In this document: positions 12,753 to 45,876 of the stretch, piece after piece
Position numbering within the stretch: the first letter of the stretch is position 1
How the letters are laid out: every line of letters starts with the position of its first letter
Origin: Arbacia lixula
Lineage: Eukaryota; Echinodermata; Echinoidea; Arbacioida; Arbaciidae
Assembly: GCA_963669155.1 (NCBI GenBank)
Contig: OZ022581.1
Span: 3,917,129 to 3,981,128, forward strand
Reading direction: 5' to 3'
DNA length: 64,000 nucleotides
Notes under the pieces: generated by a model
Seen by the model: only the letters and a program-made list of their open reading frames with translations
What the model was told of the DNA's origin: nothing
Databases searched by the model: none
Position numbers and translations under genes: made by a program

Positions 12753-12869
12753 GAATTTTCTTTATAAACTGACAAATATATTATTTGCATTGTTTCTCCT
12801 TGTTTTAATACTTGCACTAATTCTGGACCAAAAGTGTATTATTTCTTGTGAAAGGTAAAAAATTACATT

Positions 12870-13285
12870 TTAGGATTTGACCTTGACCTGCGACCTTTGA
12901 CTTATACATGTATGACCCCTAAACTACTAGGCCAATTGTCCCTTCATATATCATTGTACGAGGCTTGTAAAGACCACATTGTTAAACCTAAATTGACCTG
13001 CCATATATTATCATTTAAATTTGTTTGGTAATCTTTGGTAAATATTTCTTGAGTTATGTAAACAGTAAAATCTTAGGATTTTACCTTGTCCTGTAATCTT
13101 TGAATGACATGGCCCAAAATCTACCACTAATCAAGATAATTGTCCCACCATATACTCTCATTGAACCAAGTTTGATGAAATTTGGCCAATTACTTGTTTA
13201 GTAACCGCGTAAACGAGATCAGAAGGGACAGATGAACAACTCAGAAACGTAACGCCATCCAGGCAGAAAGAGGGAGCGAATAATG
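12870..13285. repeat. Decayed interspersed repeat with repeated GACCTTTGACC-like words
   Basis: It contains TTGACCTTGACCTGCGACCT and a later 'tttgatgaaatttggccaa...cagatgaacaactcagaa' segment. This style is familiar from many marine invertebrate genomes (recalled, not searched). No open frame or terminal repeats are seen. Confidence 0.4.
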
Positions 13286-13783
13286 CTAGACTCTCTTGTG
13301 AAAATTCTACATTTATAAACATTTCAAATCCAAACTTCTGTCATTCACTTGTACAAGCAACAAGATATAACACCCAACACAAATAGATCAGATATAATGC
13401 TGACTTTTATTAACAATTTGAATACTTCATCTATTTTACTTCCAAGTCAAACTTTGGGCTGGCCAAGTAACACAAATGTGATATACATGACATATTTGAA
13501 CATGTGCTTACCTGTGCTTACCTGCAAAGGGTTGTTAAAACGTGTTCAAACAAAGACATGGTGTTGTGCATACTAGCACATGAATATTGTCACACATGTA
13601 TACTATTTTTAGTTTTAATGTTTATTTTTTCATGGTAACTCTTTATAGACGATACGCCAGGCAAACCTCTGAATCAATACATGTCGAAAATGCATTCTGT
13701 TGCACCTGTGACTTGATGATATTGGTTTGATCATCACAAATGGTGGAATACTTCATAAATAGTGAAACCTTTCCGTCTATATC

Positions 13784-14245
13784 AAAGGTAGGATAGCCCC
13801 TTATCAGCTAAGAAAAACTTAAAATGTTGTAAATACTGCGGGATATGAACTTTCTGCCTAAAATATGGCTCTTGCAATATTAGCGCTGGACTCTGACTAA
13901 AAGTAGAATGATGTTGATTGCTAGAATTTGATTTGATTTGATCTGGATAGGTCATTCAAAACCCAGCAGTTCGTGAGCAGTTCCTCTAGTAGCCTAAAGA
14001 CCGGAGATCACTGTAACACACATCACATCTCTCTGCACCGCAGTGACGAGTTCAGGCAAGCAGAGACCCACGGACCGATAAACCAACTAGTGCATTACAG
14101 TACATGAAATGGGTCTTAAAAACATAAACTAGGATAGTTTTTCACTTTTCCTTAAATGGTTTGTAAAGCTAAAACTTAAATTTCCTACATGTCAGGCTGC
14201 TCTATGCCAAGTTTCATTTGTCAAGTAAAAAGGGCTACCCTACAC
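13784..14245. mobile_element. Non-autonomous element with ~18-bp inverted ends
   Basis: The left end AGGTAGGATAGCCCCTTA is roughly inverted at the right end (GGGCTACCCTACACT). An internal segment at about 13990-14040 resembles 23855-23885 ('gcctagagaccggagacca'), suggesting kinship with the element at 23254-24122. Confidence 0.45.
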
Positions 14246-14252
14246 TCAAGCA

Positions 14253-14568
14253 GGGGGGTGTTCCATCAAGCTGTTCTTAAGCTACAAACGACTTTACGAA
14301 CGACTGGTGATCCCTCCCTGTGCTAAATGCGATACCACACTTTGTTCCTATTGGGACTTAATTTCCACCGATCATAATCAAATTTGACGAACCATAAGCT
14401 TTGTATTCAGACACTTGTTAACAACAAAAAATTTCATTTATGAAGATCAGATTTGAACTTAAGCTGATGGGAATAAAAATCATTGAGAAAGTGATTTAGC
14501 ACAAGAAGGAGTCACCAGTCATTCATAAAGTCATTCGTAGCTTACAAACAGCTTGGTGAAACACCCCC
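14253..14568. mobile_element. 316-bp MITE with ~75-bp inverted repeats
   Basis: The left end GGGGGGTGTTCCATCAAGCT and the right end AGCTTGGTGAAACACCCCC are inverted copies. Similarity continues for about 75 bp through 'acgactttacgaacgactggtga'. A truncated relative lies at 17541-17600. Confidence 0.8.
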
Positions 14569-16490
14569 TAGATGTGAGTAGACCATGTCCTCTTTACACA
14601 AAATACACAGAGAGACATTACCATCCCTCAAACTAATGCCTTCTCTGACAATAGTCACAAATGTTCAGACATCTGTGGTGGAATCAGAGTGACGAATCCT
14701 AATATTCACATTACCAAATATTATTAAACATGAATTTATTAATCAAATGACATTTTGCATGTAAAGTTACCCAAACAAAGAAAACTGGATTAGTGTTATA
14801 CCTCCCCGAACAAAATTGTCCAAAACAAATCCTTGTAGACCTCTGGAAAAGAAAGAAAAACACTCATGTTGTACATGTAATAACATATCACACAATTACA
14901 TAAACAAACATAAACATACACACTTATATAAACATATCAACCATAATATAAGGTAGGACAATTTATTGCAAAGAATAAGCAAGGAAGCAGTACTCTACAC
15001 TGTATATCTAATGATGTAAACATTACATTCACAAAGCGATTGCATTGAAAATCATACTGTACTCATAACATAATCTTCACATAATCGAACATTACACATG
15101 CATACTGATAAGTATTGCATTAAAAACCATACTTTGTATCTAATGAAATAAACATTACATAATCTAAGTTTACACATGCATTGCATTGAAAATGATATTA
15201 ATAATAGTATAGAATGTCTCACATTAGAATATTAATAAAATATATTGTTTTCTATAAGCCTCATCAATCAGCCCTTAATTTTTTTTACACAGAAAAACAA
15301 TTGATTCTTAAAATTATGAATGGTTCGATGATTAACAGCCATTACCAAGAAAAATAATCATAAAGTTTCATAAGGCTCAGTTGAAAATATGATTATCATC
15401 TACAAGTTTTGAAACATATACATAAACAACCTGCTCATGTGATTGATACTTCACACAAGGACAAAAAAAAAACACGTTATCACAATAGCGAGGTAATGAT
15501 CAAGAATGAAATGTTTGCAATCTTTCTGATGACAAGTGGTGATCCATCAGTACAGTATACAAAAATGCTTTCATAACATTTAAGTGTAATTTGAACTCAA
15601 TATTTCAACATTAGTTACAATTTTTGGTGGAATTGCCAGCATGCTGTGAGGCAAAATGGTATAAAGTTAACAGCAGATATGATGAGAAAATATCAGTGAT
15701 AGCATATTTTGAACTTCTCTTAGAGTTTATAGAATGCCATTCATTTGCTCAATTTGAAGTGAAAACTATCTGCTTGTGCGAGTAAATCAAATAAATCTCC
15801 AAAGTTGCCACACACCTCAAAATGATTTTACATGCAAGACTTCTATGCTCAGTAAACTTTATATCCCTAAGACATGATTTTATTTTTTCATAAAGAAAAA
15901 AGATACTCTATAAAACACTTTCAACAATCCAGTTTGCATGCAAACTGATGAATCATTTCATACAAACCTCACAAAAAATATATTATCTTCAATTGTTCAT
16001 ACATATATACAAATATATATTACCAGAGCTGTACATAAAGCAGATCGCCTCAGCAAAGTACTTTGTACATTCTTGTTTCCTGACCTTAAAATATTCAGAA
16101 ATATTTGGAAAACATCACAGTTAAATTATACACAATGTTACCAAATGGTAAATATGAATGCAAATTGTTAATACTAGAATGAAGTGGTGAACAAGCTGGA
16201 GTGATATCTTATTCAAATGGCTTTTGATGCTTTCGATCTGTCTACAGTATGGTAAAACATATAAACCCTAAAGAAAACTCAAATTGTGTGCATAATTTTT
16301 TCATTGATTTTTTCATGCTCCGTGATGTCTGCCTGGATATGCTAGTGGTTGGCCAAACTTCTTGTGCTATGCCGTGAATGCAGGAACCCCTCACATGTAC
16401 TGTATGTGAGAATCAAACACACAACAACTGTCAGGGAAATCCTCTCATGGATATAAACCAGCCCTGACAGCCAAGACCTCTAAACACTTG

Positions 16491-16560
16491 CATTACCAGA
16501 TCTTGAAAAACCCCATAGGCTTGCTACACATCTGCATGCCAATGGTAATGAGAGAGTTAA
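16491..16560 (+). repeat. Single copy of the 75-bp repeat found in tandem at 48.7 kb
   Basis: Shares CATGCCAATGGTAATGAGAG and flanking text with the tandem units at 48711-48930, in the same orientation. It lies 3' of the AMFR stop codon. Confidence 0.75.
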
Positions 16561-16807
16561 GGTGCATTCCCAGAGGAATAGTTTGCTACTATGGCTCATT
16601 ATCATGTGACCTAATGCCGGGCATTCCTCCAAGGGCTTCTCCCCTCCAGTGAAGCAGCCGAGGGCCTTGGTATATCAAGAGCACTCTATGGAGGGAGGAT
16701 GCCGGTGAGAAGGAATATGTGACCAGCAACAGCCACAAACCCGCACCTGAGATCAAAGGTAGGACTATGAGTGAAAATGGTGCGGCGTCTGCTCAGCGGA
16801 GCTTGGT

Positions 16808-37607
<20,800 letters not shown>

Positions 37608-37950
37608 CTTACTTCCCCACTCTCCTCTCTTCCTTTCACTCAAGTTCCTCCTTCCTTCACTGATGAGTGAGGTGTGATTAGCTGCGGTTCAAAACTGTTT
37701 TGACAAGCTCTGATTTTTTTTTACATGTGCTCCATAATGATGTTGGCATAAAAGCTGACATGTAGCAATGCAAATTATCCTGCAAGAGACAATAAAATAA
37801 AATAAATTAGATGTGCTTTTGAATAAAACTTTTATTGATGTTTGATACTTGATACAACACATGCTTTATTGAATATTCAGAGTGAAGTTAATCGTAAGAA
37901 AGACTTTTCTGTCCACCACAAGTAAAATAGACACTATCATTTACATGTAG

Positions 37951-38561
37951 GGTCTAACATAGCCCCGGGACTGCTCCCGCGCAGCGGGAGCGTCCTGAGG
38001 GCTCGCCACCAATTTCCCTGCATGTCTGGTCCGACTACCAAGAAATCAACCCGTGCACATGAATGAATTACTCATTTCAAGTACATTTATCACATATAAA
38101 TGGCCAAATGTATTGAATGTATACCTGAGCTATAAAATTGCTTGAAAATGCTGAGCAACGTTACATATTTCCTCTTCACATACGATCATGATCTTTGTAA
38201 CAAATACGGTTTGCCAAGGCTGCCATCTTGGCTGCTTCAAAAACGTACACGGTAAAGGGGAACTGGCGCATGCGCATTAAGTTTTGCATCGCAGCTGCTG
38301 TCGTGCGATTGTGAACAACTTTCAGTCGAAAACAATTCTTTAAAAATACAACATGGATTAAATTCATCTTCAAACCAATTACGGAAATATTCAGGTATAT
38401 ATTTTACGTAAATATCTGCAATAGATTTGAGATTTGAGTTACATAATTGCTGAAACCAACTAATATAATCACTGCTAATCTCGACTTCCTTACTTCAAAG
38501 CTCCGTGCTACGCAGCCCGCTCACTGCGTGAGCGGGCTGGTCGCAGTAAGGTCTAACATAG
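37951..38561. mobile_element. Possible element: 12-bp direct repeats with inward GC hairpins
   Basis: GGTCTAACATAG occurs at 37951-37962 and 38550-38561. A perfect 8-bp-stem hairpin (37973-37991) lies 10 bp inside the first, and a perfect 11-bp-stem hairpin (38514-38538) lies 11 bp inside the second. No open frame fills the interior. Mobile origin is inferred from the symmetry only. Confidence 0.4.
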
Positions 38562-38656
38562 ATCTAGTGTTAGCAGTGTTACTAAGTGATACTGTAGAAT
38601 CTATTTCTGTCCATAAACAATCCAATCATATTTGCTGGTAAGGCTGGTTGGCACGT

Positions 38657-38880
38657 ACACAACAGCTCAAAAGAATTAGGAAAGGAAAAGGGAAGAAAGG
38701 GAAGGAGCCGCAGTTTGAACCGCGGTATATTATGTCAATTTCAGCATGAAACACGATGCTTTAGCCTAAAATGCATCATGTTTCATGCTGGCCTGGACAA
38801 AAAATATTGCGGTTTAAATCTGCGGCTCCTTCCCTTTCTTCACTTTCCCTTCTCTATGCAATTCCTTTAGCTGTTGTGTA
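38657..38880. mobile_element. Foldback MITE, copy E
   Basis: Full two-armed copy starting ACACAACAGCTCAAAAGAAT and ending TTTAGCTGTTGTGT, flanked by TA on each side (cacgTA / TAcgta). It lies upstream of the AMFR start codon. Confidence 0.88.
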
Positions 38881-39745
38881 CGTACGTGTTGATCAAGCAC
38901 CAAAGAAACTTACACTTTAACAGGCTTGACAAGGTTAACAAAATTTACTGCATCGTTGTTGCCTTGGGATTACAAGCTTTGCCACTGGAAGAATTTCTGG
39001 TTTCCTCAATAAGGCAATATGAATTTACGTAACGTTATTCCGGTCCAGACTCCAGGCAGCAGCAGCTTGCATATTTTGACAATAAAATTTTGCAAAAAGT
39101 GAGATTCTCTCCACAGGAACAGGCACAGTCTACAGACGTTAAAATCCTTATCCCTACATAAAGGCAACAATGCAATTAAAAGTTAACTTACATGAAATTT
39201 CCAGAAGACTAGTGCAACGTGTGTAACGTGTTCGAGATTTCACAATATTGTCGAGAAAAACTGCAGTTCGTGATCTAATTAACTGCGCTTAGCGCTTACG
39301 TGCATGTCATGAACGAGCTCAGCACTAGCACTGCACTGCATGCGCTGGTACCACTGATCTCGGTACTGGTAGAGTAGTGGTGAATACGGATATCACACGA
39401 GCGTACGCGTACGTACGTACGTGTATAAAGCTACCCAGCTGGCCAATTTAGATACAACATTCGCGGAGCAAAGCAAGAAAGTAGCCAATTTAAAAACTGA
39501 GATGACTAGCGTTAACCGTTTCACGTTGTTGTCATCACACAATCTACTATTTTACACATCATGGAAGAGGAATTCGGGGTTAACTAATTCTTGATCTTTC
39601 AGACAGTTTTGACACTTTTGACACTAGTTTTTAGCATGTTTAACAAGATATTACGTAATTCCACCCTATCCATGGTGCGATATAGTGATACCACTCTATT
39701 GCATCAGCCGCTTGACGCCTTGCCATGGGAGTATCAAGTACATGT

Positions 39746-41113
39746 ATAGGGGGGAGCGGGGTAAATACGGACAAAATACGCATACGGTCATGGGTATTCC
39801 AAACAGGCCTGTTTTAGGACTATCACAATAGCTGTCGTTCTAACTCTATCCTGGCTGAGATGCTCTGCACGTGAAAAGATAAGTTCCAGAAAATGTCTTT
39901 ATTTCCGTCAGTAAGTTAATGATAAGTTATTAGACAAAATGTTATTTCTTCCCCCCCCCCAAAAAAAAAAAAAAAAAAAAAAAAAATGTGTTATAAATTT
40001 CAGTTGATCGATTCTTTGCTATCATGGGGATTAGATTTACAGTAATTTTTGCAACAAAGTTTTATTCAGTGTGACCCATTGTTTAACATGAATGCAGTGT
40101 TAATTGTTACAAATCAGTGGTCTAGGCTGTATAAAGGTATCATGGGTCAAAGGAAATAGCGGACGGGTGTACCTTCTAAAATAACGTACAGGGTGAATAA
40201 AATCCGCCCCCCCCCCCCCCCCACAAAAAGAAAAAGGTACCACCGCGTTGTATTTTACAGAACCTGCACCTATAAAATAAAAGACTGAAGAACGACTTGA
40301 AACATGGATGCCATATATACGTGCGGGGTAAGAATCTAATTTTGCTTTAAAAATCCATATTGATTATTTTCACATTTCTCACAAAATTTAAAACTGAGCT
40401 TTACTCATTACTGCTCTTCTCATTTAAGCACAGTGACTCAAACGTTAAGTCATTAACTGTCTGAAAGATTGGTGAGTTCCTTTCAAATAAAGATATATAA
40501 CGTGTTCCACAGACCTTGCGTTTTGCGTTATTTATTTTCAAATGGCTTGTGTTTGGTTTTAGTAAAAGAAAGCTAAGCTGAATTAAACATTTTAGTTATT
40601 CAAACCAGTTCAATGTCTTCTCATTAACGAATAAAATTACATAAAGCTTACCTATCTTGTACAAATGGATTGAGTAACGTTTCACAACTGTATAATATCC
40701 AGATCAAACAATAAACCTATTGTATATAATTAGTACGCTTCTCAATGCATGGGTTTGGACTAAGAAACTTCACTGAAGTCAAGATAAGAGAACTATGTAC
40801 GGAATAGTCTGCTTCGATTGCTTGAGCGTTTAATTGGAATGGGGTAGCTCAATAAGGCAAGCCTCGAAACAGTCAACCTTATCCTCCGTCCGTATTTACC
40901 TCACCACATGTTCGTAATTCCCCACTTTCGTGAGAATAACGGACTCATACTTTTTAGAGATAACTTAAAAAGAATTAACGCTATTTGCCTTTATGCCATA
41001 ATGAGCGTATATACCGCATGTACATTGTACGATGTCTATTTTGATGATGGGACTATATTCGTTATGCTAACACAGGAGTTTGAAAGGTCCGTATTTACCC
41101 TGCTCTCCCCTAT
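39746..41113. mobile_element. 1.37-kb element with ~27-bp terminal inverted repeats
   Basis: The left end (AGCGGGGTAAATACGGAC at 39756) is inverted at the right (GTCCGTATTTACCCTGCTCT from 41087), with about three mismatches in 27 bp. A third copy of CCGTATTTACC lies at 40891. No transposase frame is seen, so it is probably non-autonomous. Confidence 0.65.
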
Positions 41114-41523
41114 GGATATAAAATGTTGTAAACACACAGTCCTGATACCGGTTGCAGGCCAGTTAGTGGTTTGTTTACAATATAACAATTAATTCGTTCT
41201 CGCACAGTTTCAGATTGGCCTTCCATGAAGGATAGAGGGCATACAGTAGGTTTATAATGTGGGTATGATAGGGTTTTTTTTTTTTTTTTTTAATATTGGG
41301 ATGTGCAGTGGGAGTAATTCGAGTAATACATCGAATTCTCCCGTTTCTCAAGAAGCCTACCGGGAAATAATTTGTGTGATATGAAAAGAATTTCATGAGC
41401 GATGGTAGAGAGAAGTAGAGAGAAACGGAAAAAAAGAACTGGGAAGAGAGGAGCCAGAGAGGGCCAGGGGAGGGGGAGCAGAGATGGGAGAAAAGATAGA
41501 CAATACACAGACAGTGAGGGAGA

Positions 41524-41525
41524 GG

Positions 41526-41598
<73 letters not shown>

Positions 41599-41653
41599 CA
41601 TATGACTATGTTTGGATGTATATGTGTGCTGTGTGTGTGGGGAGAGAGGGGAG

Positions 41654-41709
<56 letters not shown>

Positions 41710-41765
41710 GGAGAGAGAGAGAATTAAATAGAAAGACATAGAGAGGCAGAAAGAGAGAGAGAGCG
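41524..41765. repeat. (TG)n and (GA)n microsatellites
   Basis: A TG tract of about 38 bp leads into GA tracts (41563-41597, 41658-41706, 41716-41762). Another GA tract runs 41957-41984. Confidence 0.95.
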
Positions 41766-41953
41766 GTGGTGGTGAGGGCATACAATGAAAGGGGGGGGGG
41801 TAAGATTATAGACAGAGGAGAAGGAGTGAGAGATAGGGGAATATACATGACTATAGAAAAGGAATGGCAGAAAGAGAATGGGAGTGCGTATCAGTAGTGT
41901 GTGTCTTTTTGTGTCCATAAGACATGATTGTGTGGATGTGGTCATTAATGAGG

Positions 41954-41994
<41 letters not shown>

Positions 41995-42918
41995 CGTTGG
42001 GAGAGAAGGGGGCGACCACAGACCGAAAACATTGGCACAGGGTTTATTTTAACGAGAATGGGCAAAGGTGAATAACTTTTTTTTAATATAATATATGTAT
42101 TTATTAAGGTGATTCAACAAAAATCAACTTAGTCACGTAGGGTCCATGGCCAGATCATCGACTAAACTACGACAGTATAGAGTTCATGTTAGATCATAGT
42201 CATCATACCTTCTCCCTGCATTCCCTGGTTTTGCGCCAACAAGTTGGCCTTGCACGCAGGGTATGCTTTTAAAAAAACATGTTTTATAACACTTACAAGA
42301 CTATTTCTTTAGTTTTCAGTGTTTTAAGCCGAAAATAAATGGGATGAGGAGGTAGAAGAAGAGGGTGCGTGGTGATTGAGACTGTGAACTACTCACAAAG
42401 AAGTCGTAAAGAGAAAAAAGAAGAAAGAAAATGAGAAAAGTGTGGAGAGGGGTTACTCTGCAATGAAAAGACATCTTATATTGATGAATACTAGTAAAAG
42501 ATCTCCTATCCTGCACTTAGATCTTAAGGTGAATGATATGACAATAAGACATGAGGCAATGAGTCATCAAATGCCAATATAGGTTTTCTCTCTTCTCTCT
42601 TTCTCTGCGTCGTGGGTTGAATAATAAGTTGAATTATTGAAGGGGCAAAAGGGGATATCGTTATTATCACCTATGACCCTTTTTCTAACGCATATTAGTA
42701 TGCATCAACCCCCAGGCAGGCATCAACGTTCTTGTGTTGACCTACATAGGGCCTACAAATGTAAGGGGGGGGGGGGGGTGTTACCTATAGAGTCTGTCGA
42801 GTATGAATATGGACACAACTAAATTTGTAAACAAGCACGTCTTGCAAAAAAAAAAGACTCAAAACCCACTTCCCTGCCTGCTCAACATGCTCAAGAACCA
42901 ATTAAGAACCTAAGCTAG

Positions 42919-42949
<31 letters not shown>

Positions 42950-44000
42950 GGAGCGCCCATGCACTGATATTGCAGGCCTACATAGTAAATTAATTAATCC
43001 ACTCAGTACCATAGGCGCATTGAATGTGTTATAACTCAATTAATTGTTCCTCGATTAAAATACTGCAGAGGGTTAAAGCAAGGGTTGGAAGATGAGGAGG
43101 GTGGTACCTCCCCCGGGTACCTCCCCTAGTTCGAATGCGGTGTCGCTGGTTCAAGTTCGCGGAAAATAGAGCAGAGGCCGCTGCGGCCTTACTGCTGCTA
43201 GTACGTGTTATGTTAAGCAGCTGGCCGCACAGCCACAACGGTCTCTCGTTTAGATGACTCGTTCACATCCTATCGCTATAGGGCTCATCAACGTTCACTT
43301 TTACTCCGGCCGTCCCGTGTCATACGAACAAACGGGCGCATACTAATGTGACCCGCTTGAATTAGGATGTACTCCGTGATATACCGGTCACTGTGGAAGC
43401 AAGACAGCGCTGTCGTCGGTGCATTCGATCCAGCCACGGACGGAGAAGGCGACACACCCATCTATCGACACAAGAGTGCATACTCCTTGCTTTCAGTTTC
43501 AACCCTATACCGTCGTGGCATATACTACAGTTCGGAATTATCTCCCTTCTTCTCTGCTGATCTTTCTGTGTGGAGAAAGCTAACACCTTTACTTGCCTTC
43601 GTGAAAGGAAGTTATTCGTTACACACAAGGTTCGTATGAAACAGTCACTTTCTTTCTTTTGTAAGGTAGCACTCAGTATAGTAGCCAGGCCACATCATGA
43701 CTCGTACAACACTGTCAACATTATTGAACCCCGTCGTATGCCGTAAGACTCTATAGGTCGAAATGTCACGAATGGAAAGTGCCATAGGCTTAGATTGATG
43801 ATGATGATGATTCGTTAATACATCATACATGTATATACATATACTTTTGTATTTATTCAGTCCTTCTGAGTTTTGTAGGCAACATAGCATTAAATCCCGA
43901 CGTATTATGGCAGCGCGGTTTTAACCCCCTCTCCACCCCTCCCATGACCTTCACCTTAGGCGTACTATTACACGTGCTCCTTAGTCTTGGTTGTAGACGC

Positions 44001-44171
44001 ATTTTATATCAGCCCGAATTCGTGCACACAGCTCGTGATAGAACTCGGCGCAACGATTCAAGTGATTTACCAGCCAGGAGAAACAATATTCTCGGCGATC
44101 ACACACGATTACTCGAATCGTTACGCCGAGTTCAGTTGTGCGATGCGTGCACGAATTCGGGCCGATAAAAT
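44001..44171. mobile_element. 171-bp foldback with ~62-bp arms
   Basis: The left arm (ATTTTATATCAGCCCGAATT...) and right arm (...AATTCGGGCCGATAAAAT) are inverted, joined by a loop of about 45 nt. ACGTGCTCCTT occurs on both sides (about 43973 and 44192), a possible flanking duplication. Confidence 0.75.
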
Positions 44172-44217
44172 GAGTCTAGAACTTAAATGACTACGTGCTC
44201 CTTGGTGGAGAGTTGGC

Positions 44218-44419
44218 AGCCTCGTTTCCAGGCTGTTCTGATACAAATTGAAAAATAGAGTCTAATATTCTAAGACTATATAGTTACTGTATCAATTAAT
44301 TCTCCTCATTCTGCTCGTGCAGATGGGAAATTGAGAATGATTACTAGTAGTCTACATAAATCAGACCCCTTTATTGAACAGTTTGGTTTCGAAATGTTCA
44401 ACAGCCTGGAAGCCAGGCT
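44218..44419. mobile_element. ~200-bp MITE with 20-bp inverted ends
   Basis: The left end AGCCTCGTTTCCAGGCTGTT is matched inversely at 18 of 20 bases by the right end AACAGCCTGGAAGCCAGGCT. Confidence 0.7.
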
Positions 44420-44509
44420 AAGTATGTGAGTCTTTTCTTTTCTTATATTCCATTTTAGTTTCTGTTTCTATTTTGCATCATGCGCTTGTCACAGTCACGC
44501 ACGTGCATA

Positions 44510-44510
<1 letters not shown>

Positions 44511-44551
<41 letters not shown>
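44511..44551. repeat. (TG)n microsatellite
   Basis: About 40 bp of uninterrupted GT/TG. Confidence 0.95.
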
Positions 44552-44554
<3 letters not shown>

Positions 44555-44696
44555 GTTACCTCTCGCTACAGCAAAGGTCCAATGTATTTCATGCAAAGAG
44601 TTAAACAGGCTGAGCGAGTGGACTTCAATTACATTCTGGGATAAATGCCAGCTAGTTGGCAAACATCATAATGTCACTGGAGTCCTATTTGGGAGA

Positions 44697-44995
44697 TTAA
44701 AGGGTTAGTCCACCCTAAAATTCAGTTGGTTTTTAATAAAAGTGGACGATAAAAAAAAAACCTATACCGGTAGGTGAAGGTTTGACGAAAATTGGTCGAA
44801 AGATAAAAAGTTTATGATTGTTTTAATTTTAGATTTTGTGACGTCACGTGCGCGGTGCTCTCCCATAATGTTGTGTACTATTTTTTTCCCATAAATTGCC
44901 CGTTTTCTGTTCTTTGATGAAGAAATACATACTTTTCATAGCGGTATGTGTGTAAAACATATGTCTTTCGCTGGTGACAATACTTCAAATAAACT
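44697..44995. mobile_element. Third copy of the 164-type element
   Basis: Starts TAAAGGGTTAGTCCACCCT and contains 'gtgaaggtttgacgaaaat', TTTTGTGACGTCACGTG and 'tttgatgaagaaat', in the same order as 164-879. Confidence 0.55.
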
Positions 44996-45002
44996 TAACT
45001 AA

Positions 45003-45110
45003 TCTATAAGCATGGAACTAACAGGTTCTTACATCCCATCTTCGACTCGCACTTCTGTACGACTTACGAGTAGACTACTGGGTGTTAAATCCCATTAGCG
45101 ACTGCATCGC
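45003..45110. repeat. Dispersed repeat (CTATAAGCATGGAAC family)
   Basis: 'ctataagcatggaactaacaggttcttacat' recurs at 46865-46900, and a weaker copy starts at 47028. Function unknown. Confidence 0.5.
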
Positions 45111-45755
45111 AGTTTCATTAATCAATCCATAAGGTGGCACTTGCAAGTGCTGTGGCGGATTTAGTGGTGCGGGGGTAGGTGGTTTACCCCCCCCCCCCCC
45201 CCCCCCCCCTCTTTGGGATCTCGCCCACACAATGCGAGATGGGGTAGTGATTGGGTCTAGGGGGTGTAAAAACCCCTCCCCCCCCCCCCCCACCCCTTCG
45301 GACTGTTAAAAAAACACTAGTAGTGATGTTAAAAAAAATACCCCCCCCCACCTGCTTAGCGACTTTAAATTGATTTTTATTTTCTATGACCGAAAATCCG
45401 CGCGCAAAATATCACGCATACGTAGACTGGTCTTGGACCTTGGCATAATCTCTGACTCCCCCCCCCCCTTCCCTTAGCAAATAGAAAGCTACATCTGTTA
45501 CTATGCTTCATGTAATTTCGACAAAAGTAACTATTAAGGAGTTATTGGACCAATAAAATTAATCTGAATGGGAATCTTAATTTTGACGCAATGTTTGATT
45601 TTCAGCGTGATTCGAGTTTTAATTTCGTCTTGTTTGTTGTTTTGTTTTATATTGTTTTTCATGTCTCATTTTGTTAACAAATAACATTTACAATCCATCA
45701 TTTCCCCCTCTCTCTACTAGAACCAGCATTATCTTGTAAACCTTTACAGAAGACT

Positions 45756-45876
45756 ATGATGAGCTGTAAATGGCTGCATTCGTTAGACATGAAGACGATG
45801 ATATCACGCTGGATCAGCCTGCTAGGAATATGTGGAGTATACTTCCATGAAGCAGCAACAGCGCAAAGCTTGCAAA
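45756..45876 (+). CDS. SRCR gene exon 1: signal peptide
   Basis: 40 codons plus one base, donor GTGAGT at 45877. A possible acceptor (CTCTACTAG ending at 45720) suggests an upstream non-coding exon. The ATG at 45789 has the more typical signal-peptide length behind it. Confidence 0.8.

Larger units (their letters stand above)
12753..16807. other. Region between convergent ZNF236 and AMFR, including AMFR 3' UTR
   Basis: No coding exon seen. On the minus strand, AATAAA signals that could end the AMFR transcript lie at 15879-15884, 14962-14967 and 13407-13412. Interspersed repeats occupy about 12870-13285, 13784-14245 and 14253-14568. The rest is AT-rich unique-looking sequence. Confidence 0.5.
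37608..45755. other. Intergenic region between AMFR and the SRCR gene
   Basis: Presumably holds the AMFR promoter near its left end. No convincing coding exon was found. Contents: paired GC hairpins (37951-38561), foldback copy E, a 1.37-kb inverted-repeat element (39746-41113), TG/GA microsatellites (41.5-42.0 kb), two palindromic elements (44.0-44.4 kb) and long C or G runs near 40.2, 42.9 and 45.2 kb. Confidence 0.6.

Noticed and set aside
41290..42075. Ser/Leu-rich and Arg/Glu-rich frames
   Set aside because: Products of TG and GA microsatellites.
43110..43260. Possible tRNA from the GGTTCAAGTTCGC B-box-like word
   Set aside because: No matching A box at the right distance and no cloverleaf could be drawn.
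43367..43639. 90-residue plus-strand frame
   Set aside because: No recognisable domain, no splice context, and a similar-length frame on the opposite strand.
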